Below, piece after piece: positions 8,413 to 16,782 of a stretch of 61,642 nucleotides of DNA. The notes under the pieces are model-generated. The model saw only the letters and a list, made by a program, of their open reading frames with translations, searched no databases and was not told where the DNA came from. Origin of the DNA: Hyphomicrobiales bacterium. Lineage in GTDB: Bacteria > Pseudomonadota > Alphaproteobacteria > Rhizobiales > Beijerinckiaceae. Numbering within the stretch: position 1 is the first letter of the stretch; each line of letters begins with the position of its first letter. Location of the stretch: contig JAQGJX010000083.1 in NCBI GenBank assembly GCA_028290405.1, positions 1 through 61,642 of the forward strand, in the 5' to 3' direction. Position numbers and translations under genes: made by a program.

Positions 8413-9215
8413 CTTGCCTCCACGTCCGCACGCGGCACGTTGTAGGCCGCCAGAACAGCGTCGATCTCTCGCCGCCACGTCGCCAAAGCCGCTTCGACTT
8501 CTTGCCGCAGAGGCTCGTCCGCCTTGCGCACGGCCATGGAGATGCTCCACGTCATCGGCAGATCCGACGCCTTTTGTGTTCCCCCGAAGGGCGTGACCCG
8601 CAACGGCGGCTTTTGCAACGCCGCGAAATAGCCCGCCAGCGGCCCCCATACGACAGCGACGTCCACCTCTCCATTCGCTACCGCGTCGACGATTCGCGCT
8701 GGCGGGTTGGGCTGGCGATAGTCCCCATAGAGCGTATATCCGCGGATGTTGTTGACGACGCCGCGTTGCGTCAGCGCATGGGCGGGGGGCGTGTTCCAGC
8801 CGTCGTCGCCGATCAATTGCACGCCTACGGTCGCTTTGTGCAGCACGGGATCGTCGAAGGAGGAGACGGACGGGCCGTCGGCGCGCGTCACGAAAACGTA
8901 GGCGGAACGGTAGTAGGGCGTCGTAACTCCCACGCCCTCCATGTTGCTTGGCAGGCCGGGCACGAGATCGCACGCGCCCGCCTTCAGCGTTTCGCGCAGG
9001 AACCCGCGACGCTGGGCGCGCCACTCATAGGTCACCTCCGCGCGAAGCGCCTGGGCCACAAGGTCGACGATCCTGTTCTCAAACCCCTCCCGGGCTTCGT
9101 TGGAGAAGGGCAGGTTGTTCGGGTCAGCGCAGACGCGCAGCTCGCGCGCTTGCGCCGAAAGGGAGGCGAGCATTGCGCAGCCGAGCGCCGCCAGCCTAAG
9201 GGAGCTTGAACACAT
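8409..9215 (-). CDS. Quinoprotein dehydrogenase-associated periplasmic substrate-binding-like protein (MoxJ/XoxJ-like)
   Basis: A 268-residue protein with a signal peptide (LRLAALGCAMLASLSAQA) followed by ELRVCADPNNLPFSNE, the signature opening of the ABC-type amino-acid-binding fold found beside PQQ alcohol dehydrogenases. MoxJ/XoxJ proteins of this family lack transporter partners and help the dehydrogenase mature or become active. No permease or ATPase gene is nearby, which supports that role. Its first 20 bases overlap the end of the dehydrogenase gene, and its stop overlaps the cytochrome c start. Whether it binds PQQ, a lanthanide or the apo-enzyme cannot be read from sequence. Confidence 0.85.
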   Translation of the reverse strand: MCSSSLRLAALGCAMLASLSAQARELRVCADPNNLPFSNEAREGFENRIVDLVAQALRAEVTYEWRAQRRGFLRETLKAGACDLVPGLPSNMEGVGVTTPYYRSAYVFVTRADGPSVSSFDDPVLHKATVGVQLIGDDGWNTPPAHALTQRGVVNNIRGYTLYGDYRQPNPPARIVDAVANGEVDVAVVWGPLAGYFAALQKPPLRVTPFGGTQKASDLPMTWSISMAVRKADEPLRQEVEAALATWRREIDAVLAAYNVPRADVEAR

Positions 9216-11013
9216 AGAGCGTTCCTCCCTTAGTGGTGACGTTCTTCAGGTCCCGCATCGCGTTGACGAAACCCAGCGCGGCGCTTCCGTCGCGCGGATC
9301 TAGATCGCCCGAGACGATGGCCCCCGCCCAGCCGCCGACCCCGGAGAGAACCGCGACATATTGCTTGCCGTCGGGCCCCCGATAGGTGGTCGGTTGACCG
9401 ATGATTCCAGAGGACGTCTTGAACTGCCACAGGGCTTCGCCGGTGCGCGCGTGCACGGCTTTGAACCAGCCTTCCATGTTGCCGTAGAAAACGAGGTCGC
9501 CGCCGGTCGCCATGGCGCCGCTCCAAAGCGGGAAGCGCTCGTTGATGGTCCAGAGTTCCTTTCCTGCGCGGATGTCCCACGCGGAGAACTCCCCCATGTG
9601 GCCGCCTGGCCCGGGGAACATGCGCACCTCCGCGCCCACGTAGGGCGTGCCGGCGATGTAATTAGGTTCTGTGGTCTCCCAATCCATGCACATGTTCATG
9701 TGCGGAATGTAGAGAACGCCGGTCCTGTGCGAAAACGCGGAGGGATTCCAGTCTTTGGAGCCGGGCGCGGTCGGGCAGATGTTGCGCACCACACGGTTCT
9801 GGATCGGCTCCTTGTCGGGATTGTATTGGAGACGGCCGGTCTTGAGGTCGACGCCCGTCACGGCCGTGAGGGCATGGAACGGCTTGGCTGACAGCACTTC
9901 GCCCGTGGTGCGGTCTAAGACGTAGACGAAGCCCGTCCGGCCCGGGTGCACAAGCACCTTGCGCATTTGGCCGTCCCATTCCATGTCGAGCAGCACCTGC
10001 TCGTTGATGGTGTCCCAGTCATGTATGTCGTGCTGCGCGGTCTGGTAGTACCAGCGCGCGTCGCCGGTGTCGGGATCGCGTGCGAAGATCCCTGTGGTCC
10101 ACTTGTTGTCCCCGGGCCTCTGGTTGGCGTTCCAGGGGCCGGGATTGCCGGTGCCGTGATAAAGTAGGTTGAGGTCAGGATCATACGACATCCATCCCCA
10201 AACCGTGCCGCCGCCCTGCTCCCATGCGTTCGGCGGCCATGTGGAGACGCCAAGGTCCTGGCCTTTGTCGCCGTCATAGAACGGCTTGAACGACGGGCCT
10301 ATCTTGACGTCCCTGTCGGGCCCGGTGCTGTAGGCTTTCCAGACGCTCTTGCCTGATGCGGCGTCAAGCGCCTGCACCCAGCCGCGCACGCCGTATTCGC
10401 CCCCCGAATTACCGACGACCACCTTGTCCTTGGCGACCAGGGGCGCCATCGTCATGGTCTCGCCCTTGTTGATTTCGCCGACCTTCGTCTTCCACATCTC
10501 CTCGCCGGTGTCGGCGTTCACCGCGACCACGTGCGCATCGAGCGTGGTGAAGAAGATTCGCCCGTTCGCATATGTGGGGCCTCGGTTCACCACGTCGCAG
10601 CACGCCACGCCTTGCGCGGCGGCGTCGGGCTTGGGGTTGTAACGCCACTTCAGCGGCGCGCCCGGCTGCGTGAGATCGAGCGCATAAAGGATGTTCGGGT
10701 AGGGCGACAGCACGTACATCGTGCTCCCGACCACCAGCGGCGCGGATTCATGGCCCTTGTTCACGCCGGTGGAGAATGTGAACGCGACCTGGAGATTCTT
10801 TACGTTGCTGACGTTGATCTGGTCGAGGCCGCTATAACGGGTGCTGGCGAAATTCTTGCCGGGCATGGTCCATTGCCCGTCCTCGGCGGGCGCCGCGGAG
10901 GCCGGCGGGGCTGCAATATTGTGCGCCGAGGCGCCCTGCGCCCACGCCAAAGCCCAAGGCGATCCTGCGTAAATGGAAGCTGTGATAATCGCTGCGCCGA
11001 GGCTTCTTTTCAC
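9196..11013 (-). CDS. PQQ-dependent periplasmic alcohol dehydrogenase with lanthanide-type active site (XoxF/ExaF-like)
   Basis: A 605-residue eight-bladed propeller quinoprotein of the methanol/ethanol dehydrogenase family. Start is GTG at 11013 with AGGAGA six bases upstream. A signal peptide precedes the mature chain (cleavage probably after WALAWA). Visible active-site features are vicinal cysteines C138-C139 (ACCDVVNRG), E206 (SGGEYGVRG), N290 (GTGNPGPWN), catalytic D332 and a second D334 (IHDWDTINE). In calcium enzymes of the MxaF type the second position is usually Ala or Ser; Asp there is the known lanthanide-coordinating residue. It oxidises primary alcohols (substrate not determinable) and passes electrons to a cytochrome c. 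First gene of the operon; no PQQ biosynthesis genes are in the window. Confidence 0.93.
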   Translation of the reverse strand: MKRSLGAAIITASIYAGSPWALAWAQGASAHNIAAPPASAAPAEDGQWTMPGKNFASTRYSGLDQINVSNVKNLQVAFTFSTGVNKGHESAPLVVGSTMYVLSPYPNILYALDLTQPGAPLKWRYNPKPDAAAQGVACCDVVNRGPTYANGRIFFTTLDAHVVAVNADTGEEMWKTKVGEINKGETMTMAPLVAKDKVVVGNSGGEYGVRGWVQALDAASGKSVWKAYSTGPDRDVKIGPSFKPFYDGDKGQDLGVSTWPPNAWEQGGGTVWGWMSYDPDLNLLYHGTGNPGPWNANQRPGDNKWTTGIFARDPDTGDARWYYQTAQHDIHDWDTINEQVLLDMEWDGQMRKVLVHPGRTGFVYVLDRTTGEVLSAKPFHALTAVTGVDLKTGRLQYNPDKEPIQNRVVRNICPTAPGSKDWNPSAFSHRTGVLYIPHMNMCMDWETTEPNYIAGTPYVGAEVRMFPGPGGHMGEFSAWDIRAGKELWTINERFPLWSGAMATGGDLVFYGNMEGWFKAVHARTGEALWQFKTSSGIIGQPTTYRGPDGKQYVAVLSGVGGWAGAIVSGDLDPRDGSAALGFVNAMRDLKNVTTKGGTLYVFKLP

Positions 11014-11085
11014 GAAACTCTCCTACCGAGAGCCACAGAACGTGGGCGCAAATGCGAAGTTCCCGCACACATGAACTTTCCCCCG

Positions 11086-11123
11086 CATAAATACGGGTCA
11101 TGCACGCCGCTTAAAGGCGGCGT
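11086..11123. terminator. Hairpins between the glycan operon and the dehydrogenase operon
   Basis: On the minus strand, 5 bases after the aldo/keto reductase stop, arms 117-123 and 104-110 (within 11104-11123; ACGCCGC/GCGGCGT) form a 7-bp stem. A second small stem (CCCGTA/TGCGGG) follows at 11086-11100. Neither has a T-tract. They could end the 19099-11128 transcript. The dehydrogenase promoter must lie in the same 114 bases (11014-11127); no clear -35/-10 pair is visible to me. Confidence 0.45.
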
Positions 11124-11127
11124 TCGA

Positions 11128-11982
11128 TCAATCCCATTCAGGCGCGAAGGAAGGGTCCGTGATGCGGCCTCGCTTTTGCGCGAGGGCCGCGATGGCCTTC
11201 ATGTCGGCGTCCCCCAGCGAGAAGTCAAAGACCGCCAGATTTTGCCGCGCATGCTCGCGGCGGCTCGCCTTGGGTATCGCGATGACCGCAGGCTGCTGCA
11301 CATGCCAGCGCAGCACAATCTGCGCGGCGGTGCGCCCATGCCGGCGCGCAATCTCCAACAGCGCGGGATGGCCGAGAAGCGCGGCCTTTCCAAGAGGCGA
11401 GTAGGAGGTGAACGAAACGCCGCGCGCCCGGCATGCGGCCAGAAGATCGTCCTGCCGGAGGCCGGGGTGATATTCGCACTGGTTCGTCGCCAACCGCTGG
11501 CCATGGCGCGCAGCGAACTCGTCGGCCTTGTGGAGCAGGGCCGCTGAGAAGTTGGACACCCCGATATGCCGCGTGCTCCCCAGACGCTTGGCGGCGCACA
11601 GGGCCGAGATCGTCTCCTCCAGCGGAATGGAGGCGTTGGGCCAATGCACGAGCAGCAGGTCCACAGGCCCGCCAAGCCGCACGACGCTCTGCGCCGCAGA
11701 GCGTTCAAGCGCGCCGGCGCCGATGTCGTCGCGCCAGACTTTCGTGGTCAGGAAGATCTCCGCCCGTGGCACGCCGCTTGCGCGAATGGCTGCGCCAACC
11801 TGGGCTTCGTTGCCATACATGGCGGCGGTGTCGAGATGGCGATAGCCCAGCTCCAGCGCGTCCTCGACCGCGCGTTGGCACGCGGCGCCGGAGAGCTCCC
11901 ACGTGCCGAAGCCGATCGCGGGGATCGCAGCGCCGTTGCAGTGGACGCGCGGCGCCCCGCCGATGCCTCGCGGCAAGCTCAT
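11128..11982 (-). CDS. Aldo/keto reductase family oxidoreductase
   Basis: A 284-residue NADPH-dependent AKR barrel. Typical segments are GFGTWELSG, LGYRHLDTAAMYGNEAQVG (catalytic Asp and Tyr), FLTTKVW (Lys), LLLVHWPN (His), GVSNFSAALL and a C-terminal IPKASRREHARQN cofactor loop. The catalytic tetrad D-Y-K-H is complete. The start ATG at 11982 overlaps the stop of the GH2 gene (ATGA); the frame is open further upstream but without family resemblance. It resembles 2,5-diketo-gluconate reductase-like AKRs, which reduce sugar-derived carbonyls. In this operon it could act on an oxidised or released sugar; the substrate is unknown. Confidence 0.88.
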   Translation of the reverse strand: MSLPRGIGGAPRVHCNGAAIPAIGFGTWELSGAACQRAVEDALELGYRHLDTAAMYGNEAQVGAAIRASGVPRAEIFLTTKVWRDDIGAGALERSAAQSVVRLGGPVDLLLVHWPNASIPLEETISALCAAKRLGSTRHIGVSNFSAALLHKADEFAARHGQRLATNQCEYHPGLRQDDLLAACRARGVSFTSYSPLGKAALLGHPALLEIARRHGRTAAQIVLRWHVQQPAVIAIPKASRREHARQNLAVFDFSLGDADMKAIAALAQKRGRITDPSFAPEWD

Positions 11983-14729
11983 CTGAATCCGCTCCCGCTT
12001 CGCGCGTCCTGCGCCTCGATGGCGTCCGGCTTGTCGCCATGGTTCATCGCGAGTGCGATGTGGCGCGCGAGCAGGATCGTCGCCATCGGGTCCGCGCCCG
12101 GCTCGTCGCGAAACAGCCGAAAGGTCGTGGCGGCGAAATGCCCCTTTCCGTAGGCGCGCTCCACGGTCAGTGCGACCGGCTTGTGGATCCATCCCACCAC
12201 AAGCCCTGCATGCACCCGCGCCTGGAAATCGAGAAGGTTGCAACCGGTCATCACATGCGAGGGCAGCACGCGATCAAACGGCTCGTCCAGCAGCGGCTCG
12301 CCGGGAATGTCCGAGAAGGGGCCGTCGCGCCGCAGCCATGAGAACGACGACGCCCAGTCGCCGCGCCAAACCGTCCCGTCGCGGCGCACCACCCGCACGT
12401 TCTGCCAGTGTGGAAACAGCGGCTGCAAAAGCCCCTCGCGATCCGGCAGCAGCAAAAGGCGCCCGCCGTCCCGCAGGTACTTGGCGATTTCAAGATCAAA
12501 CTCCCGCGCGATGATGAGCCTGGCCTGCGAGATGGCGCCGGACACGCGATAGCCCAGGGCGGAGAGATGCTCGCTGATGGCGACGTCCGGAGACCAGATC
12601 GGCGCCTCCACGCGGGCGCGGCGCATGGCGGCGGGGAAAACGCAGATATCAAGGTGGTTGCGCGCCGCCACCTCGCCATTGCGCCGCAAGCTCATCTCCA
12701 TCCGCAGGCGCGCGGGCGCGGCGACCGGCGCGATGGCGAGATCAAGGCCCGGCAAGGTGACGACACGGCTGGCGGCGAGGGATTCAATGCTGCGCGCCAT
12801 CGGATGCGGCCCAGACAGCTCAAGGCTCGCGTTCGTGATGTCGCTCGCCCCGCCGTTGGCGATGGACAGCGAGACATGCGCCGGTTCGTCGTCCCAGTAG
12901 GCGAGGCGATTCCATTTCGGCGCGATCACGACATCGGCGTTGATGTCCTTGAACACGTCGTGAAAGATGCGCACGTTCCGGCGCATGTCGAGCAAGCCGT
13001 TCGACTCCCAGTGCACGTCCGTGAGTTCGGTGATGACGTACCCGGCGATCTGCTGCTTGCGCCGCATCGCCTCGATCTCATACTTGAGCGCCCGGAACTG
13101 CTGCCATTGGCACGCTACAATGAAGCGGCGCAGGTCGCCGAACACGCGGTCGAGGCTCCAGTCGTTGAAACGGTGCTCGATCCCATGGGGATACATCACC
13201 CCGTCGCCCCAATCGTGACCGGTCTCGAACCACCATGGCTCGCGACCGTCCGCGCCCGCAAGATCAGCCGGGTCCGGCAGGCCCCAATTCCCGAACTCGG
13301 AGCACACCAGCGGTTCCTCGCCCGTGGGCGCCGCGTCGCCTTCAGGGCTGAACAACCAGTCCGGCCGACTGGCGAGGGAATCCACGAAGGCGTCCCAATC
13401 GTGCCGGTGATCGGGGATGCCGGCGTAGAAGTGATAGTCGGCGATGTCGGTCTGCACGTGAAAGCTGGGTGCGAGCGGCGAGTTGTCCACCACAAGGCGC
13501 GTGCGGTCATATTGCTTGAGCCAGTGGTAGGTCTTCTTCAGCCAGTCCCGGTGCGAGGAATCATGCACAAGGTCGACGCCCCAGTTTTCGTTGATGATGG
13601 TCCAGATCACGATGGACGGGTGATGGCTGTCGCGATCGACGATGCCCTTCAGCAGGCGTTCCTTGCGGGCGCGCGAGCGCTCCGTCGAAAGTCCGCCATT
13701 GGGCAGCTCGGACCACACCAGAAGGCCGATTCGGTCGGCCACGTCGTAATACAGCGGATCGGCCGCCTTGATGTGGCAGCGCACGCAGTTGAGGCCGAGT
13801 TGCTTGGCCTTCTGGAACTGGTCGATCAGAAACGCCTCGCTGGGCGGCGTGCAGATCGTGTCGGGGTAGTAATCCTGGTCGAGCGCGCCGCGCAGGTAGA
13901 ATGGCTCGCCGTTGAGGAAGAACCGTCCCTCGCGCGCTTCGAACGTGCGAAAGCCGAACGTCTGCTCGATGCGGTCGACCACCTGCGGGCCATGCGAAAT
14001 CGTCATCGCCATGCGATAGACATGCGGGTGGTCGGGCGACCACGCCTTGATCGTCTCCGGCGCAAGACGGGACGTGACTTCCTCCGTCCCGGATCGGCGG
14101 AACACGCTCTCCTGCGCGACGATCTCGCCATCGGGATCGAGCGCCGCAAAGGTGATCTCGGCGTCGCGCGCAAGCGGCTCATGGGTGAACAGCGTGACGC
14201 TGACGGCGCCCGCGACAAGATCCGCGACGATGCGCGCCCGCTCGATATAGTCGCGGTTGCGCGATTCCAGATACACCGACTGCCAGATGCCTGACAGCGG
14301 CCCATACCAGCTTTGCTTTCCGAACGGAATCTCGGCGAGCGGCGCATCGGGGTAAGCCAGGGGATTGTCCGTTGGACTCTCGGCGCGCACGAGGATTTCG
14401 TTTTCGCCGTCGACGATGAACTCGGTCACGTCGAACGAGAAGGGCAGGAAGCCGCCTTCATGCTTGCCCACGGGGCTGCCGTTCACCCACAGCCGCATGG
14501 CGTGGAACACGGCGCCGAACACGATGTAGATCCGCCCGTCGCGCATGGACGCAGGCACGTGGATGACGCGGCGGTAGGCGCCGATGCCCGCGCGCATGCG
14601 CAGGTCCGCAAACTGCGCCTGCCATGGAGCCGGCACCCTGATGCGGCGGCGCGCGACGGGCTCCAGCGCGCTGTCGTTGCTCGCGTGCAGGAAGTCCCAC
14701 TCCCCGTTGAGGTCAAGCCGCGTGCGCAT
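11979..14729 (-). CDS. Glycoside hydrolase family 2 protein (beta-galactosidase/beta-glucuronidase-like)
   Basis: A 916-residue retaining glycosidase. It has an N-terminal jelly-roll sugar-binding domain (LDLNGEWDF at the start, LWVNGSPVGKHEGGFLPFSFD around 80-100), an immunoglobulin-like domain, and a (beta/alpha)8 barrel from about 265. The acid/base is E381 in IINENWG and the nucleophile E478 in CSEFGNWG. A long C-terminal region (about 640-916) is not part of the core enzyme and includes a GATase-like look (YLRDGGRLLLLPD). No signal peptide is visible, so it probably acts in the cytoplasm. The ATG at 14729, 20 bases after the previous stop, is preferred over an upstream in-frame ATG at 14810 inside the preceding gene. 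Exact sugar specificity cannot be told; galactose genes nearby favour a beta-galactosidase. Confidence 0.85.
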   Translation of the reverse strand: MRTRLDLNGEWDFLHASNDSALEPVARRRIRVPAPWQAQFADLRMRAGIGAYRRVIHVPASMRDGRIYIVFGAVFHAMRLWVNGSPVGKHEGGFLPFSFDVTEFIVDGENEILVRAESPTDNPLAYPDAPLAEIPFGKQSWYGPLSGIWQSVYLESRNRDYIERARIVADLVAGAVSVTLFTHEPLARDAEITFAALDPDGEIVAQESVFRRSGTEEVTSRLAPETIKAWSPDHPHVYRMAMTISHGPQVVDRIEQTFGFRTFEAREGRFFLNGEPFYLRGALDQDYYPDTICTPPSEAFLIDQFQKAKQLGLNCVRCHIKAADPLYYDVADRIGLLVWSELPNGGLSTERSRARKERLLKGIVDRDSHHPSIVIWTIINENWGVDLVHDSSHRDWLKKTYHWLKQYDRTRLVVDNSPLAPSFHVQTDIADYHFYAGIPDHRHDWDAFVDSLASRPDWLFSPEGDAAPTGEEPLVCSEFGNWGLPDPADLAGADGREPWWFETGHDWGDGVMYPHGIEHRFNDWSLDRVFGDLRRFIVACQWQQFRALKYEIEAMRRKQQIAGYVITELTDVHWESNGLLDMRRNVRIFHDVFKDINADVVIAPKWNRLAYWDDEPAHVSLSIANGGASDITNASLELSGPHPMARSIESLAASRVVTLPGLDLAIAPVAAPARLRMEMSLRRNGEVAARNHLDICVFPAAMRRARVEAPIWSPDVAISEHLSALGYRVSGAISQARLIIAREFDLEIAKYLRDGGRLLLLPDREGLLQPLFPHWQNVRVVRRDGTVWRGDWASSFSWLRRDGPFSDIPGEPLLDEPFDRVLPSHVMTGCNLLDFQARVHAGLVVGWIHKPVALTVERAYGKGHFAATTFRLFRDEPGADPMATILLARHIALAMNHGDKPDAIEAQDARSGSGFR

Positions 14730-14749
14730 CGCGATCCCATGCTGCTGCT

Positions 14750-16747
14750 TCAGGGACCTATGGACCCTGCGCAGAACTCCGCGAGCCTGCCCTCCAGCGG
14801 CGGCAGCCACAACCCGCGTTCAGTGGTGATGGTGGCGCAATCCGTAGGTTGGGCGAGAGGTTCCGTATTCACGGGCGCGCTCATGTTTTCAGGAGCTGCG
14901 CTCCCTTGGTTGACAAGGTGCCACGTGCCCCATGCCTCGTCGATCAAGAGATCGAGAACGGCGTCGACAAGGTCGGGAATATAGGTGAGGGAGGACGCCG
15001 CCTCGCGGCGTCCGCTTACGACCATCTGCATCATCGCCGCGAAGTCTGCGTCCGCCCAGTCGAGGGAAAACATCGGTCCCGTGCGCACGAGCAGCGAAGC
15101 GGGGGCGCGGGCGCGCGCGTCGTCCTCCGCCGCCGCGGCCCTGCGGCCGCGCTCGTTGGCGGGCGTCGGACGGTCGGATTCGCGATAGGCTCTGCCTTTG
15201 AGCGGCTTGAACAGATGCGGGGAGGAGAAGCGCACCAGAGGCGCGCCGATGCGTTGCGCGAAATCCGTCATGGCGCTGGCGCCGGGCGCGACGTCGCCCG
15301 TATCGATGACCGCCCATGCTCGCCCCTTAGCCTCGGGAAAAGGCGCTGTGACGACGGCGAGGTCGCGCCGTTGGCAGGCGTTCATGAAGGCCGCGCCGAG
15401 CGCCGTCGAGGGATCGCTCACAGCCAGGCGACGCGTTCGCCGACCGCCAGCGGCGGCCGGAGCGCACCATTGGGCGCGATGATATCGATCGCTCCGCCGC
15501 CACCATCCCGCGCCGTCAAGGCATGGATGATCGAAGCAGGCTTGGCTCGTCAGCGCGCGCACGGCGCTGGCGAGCGCGGTGGGCCGCGGCGGACTTGTGC
15601 GCACGTCGAACGCCCCCGGTTCATAGAAGCCGTCCCGGCGCGTCAGAAGCGAGTTCCAGTCCACTGCGCCCGCGAGCGACCAGACGGTCACCGCGCGCAC
15701 GTCCGCCCCCGCCTGCGCAACGTCGTTCGCCGCCCACCAAACCTCCGCGAGCCATCGCAACTGCTCCTCGCGCGTTGAGCCGTTGTGCACTTCCGTCACA
15801 GCCAGCGGCAGGCCATACCGGTCCCATGCTTCCTGCAGACGGGCGCGGGGCCCGAAGTCGCGCGCTGGCACGTTTGCCCGCGCCGCCGCCACGTCCACAT
15901 AGGCTTGCCGGCCGTTTCCACCGCGAAACTCGGGAGGATAGTCGGCGACGCGGTGGTCGAGGTAACGGTCGCTCGTCAGGTAATGATTGACGCCGACGAT
16001 GTCCGGCGGACAAGGCTCGTGGCTGATCTCGTCGAGTTGGCGCTCCTGCACGCCGGCGTCGAGAAACGCCCGCCGCCAGGGGTGTTTCGAGTCGACGCGG
16101 CCCGTCAACAGGTCGAAGCTGAGCCAGCGCCGTTCGTTCTCGTACTCTGCCTGCAGTTTTAGTTTGGATGTCGAGAAGACGCGGCCCATGTCCTCCGTCT
16201 GGACGAGTTGCGCGCGGGGGTTCACGCGCCGAATGGCTTTCATGGCCGCCGCCGTGGCTCTGCACTGGTGGAACAACGCGAGCAGGAACGCGCCGGTGTG
16301 CGCCTGATGGGGATGCCAGTGACCGTACAGGCAAGCGAATCGCGCGGTGGTGAGCGGTTCGTTCACCGGCGTATACGCCTCCAGCCAAGGATAGCGCTGC
16401 GCGACAGCACTCGCATGGCCGGCGAGCTTTTCAGGATAGTGCGTGTCGAGGAGGCTCGTGCCGGACGGTCCGCCGCCGTGGTGGGTCAGTCCGGCGATCA
16501 CCCCCAGGCCCAAGGCCCGCAGGCGCGAGAACCTCGCGTCGTGCCAGGCCCACGCGGTCGCTTCGTCCGCGAATGATTCCCACAGCACAGGATAGCGCAA
16601 ACGCCTGAGCCCCAGAGACGCCGCGCGCTCCAGGTCTTCGATGCGATCAAAGTGCCCGGTGTCGCGGCATTGATCGCGATAGGAATCGCGAATGCGCGCG
16701 ATGGTGCATTCGAACCCGCCCCAAACCTCAAGCGCCGGTCGCTCCAT
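14750..16747 (-). CDS. Fusion of a GH1-like glycosidase domain and a degenerate RmlD-like (dTDP-4-dehydrorhamnose reductase) domain
   Basis: A 665-residue two-domain protein starting at ATG 16747. The N-terminal part (about 1-400) is a GH1-type barrel with E130 in TPVNEPLT (acid/base) and E319 in VTEVHNG (nucleophile). After a linker with GWWRRSD, an RmlD-like Rossmann part begins near 439. Its nucleotide motif is eroded: SDPSTALGAAF stands where GxxGxLGxAF is expected. NERGRRAAAAE stands where N-x-YG-x-x-K is expected, so the reductase Tyr and Lys are missing. GH1-RmlD fusions are known in other bacteria; here the second half looks catalytically dead and may be structural. Linker residues 419-438 are unusually Arg/Cys/Trp-rich and read better in another frame, see findings. 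Confidence 0.8.
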   Translation of the reverse strand: MERPALEVWGGFECTIARIRDSYRDQCRDTGHFDRIEDLERAASLGLRRLRYPVLWESFADEATAWAWHDARFSRLRALGLGVIAGLTHHGGGPSGTSLLDTHYPEKLAGHASAVAQRYPWLEAYTPVNEPLTTARFACLYGHWHPHQAHTGAFLLALFHQCRATAAAMKAIRRVNPRAQLVQTEDMGRVFSTSKLKLQAEYENERRWLSFDLLTGRVDSKHPWRRAFLDAGVQERQLDEISHEPCPPDIVGVNHYLTSDRYLDHRVADYPPEFRGGNGRQAYVDVAAARANVPARDFGPRARLQEAWDRYGLPLAVTEVHNGSTREEQLRWLAEVWWAANDVAQAGADVRAVTVWSLAGAVDWNSLLTRRDGFYEPGAFDVRTSPPRPTALASAVRALTSQACFDHPCLDGAGWWRRSDRYHRAQWCAPAAAGGRRTRRLAVSDPSTALGAAFMNACQRRDLAVVTAPFPEAKGRAWAVIDTGDVAPGASAMTDFAQRIGAPLVRFSSPHLFKPLKGRAYRESDRPTPANERGRRAAAAEDDARARAPASLLVRTGPMFSLDWADADFAAMMQMVVSGRREAASSLTYIPDLVDAVLDLLIDEAWGTWHLVNQGSAAPENMSAPVNTEPLAQPTDCATITTERGLWLPPLEGRLAEFCAGSIGP

Positions 16748-16782
16748 CAAAGCTACAGCCCTCTCGAACCACCTTCAGAAGA

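Noticed and set aside
8409-9215. Amino acid ABC transporter binding protein
   Set aside because: No transporter genes nearby and the gene overlaps the PQQ dehydrogenase; a MoxJ-like role fits better.
9196-11013. Calling the dehydrogenase MxaF (calcium methanol dehydrogenase large subunit)
   Set aside because: The second active-site Asp is present and no mxaI or mxaG-like small subunit gene is adjacent.
12408-14294. 628-codon plus-strand frame opposite the GH2 gene
   Set aside because: No recognisable domain, basic low-complexity composition, and the GH2 frame has complete catalytic motifs.
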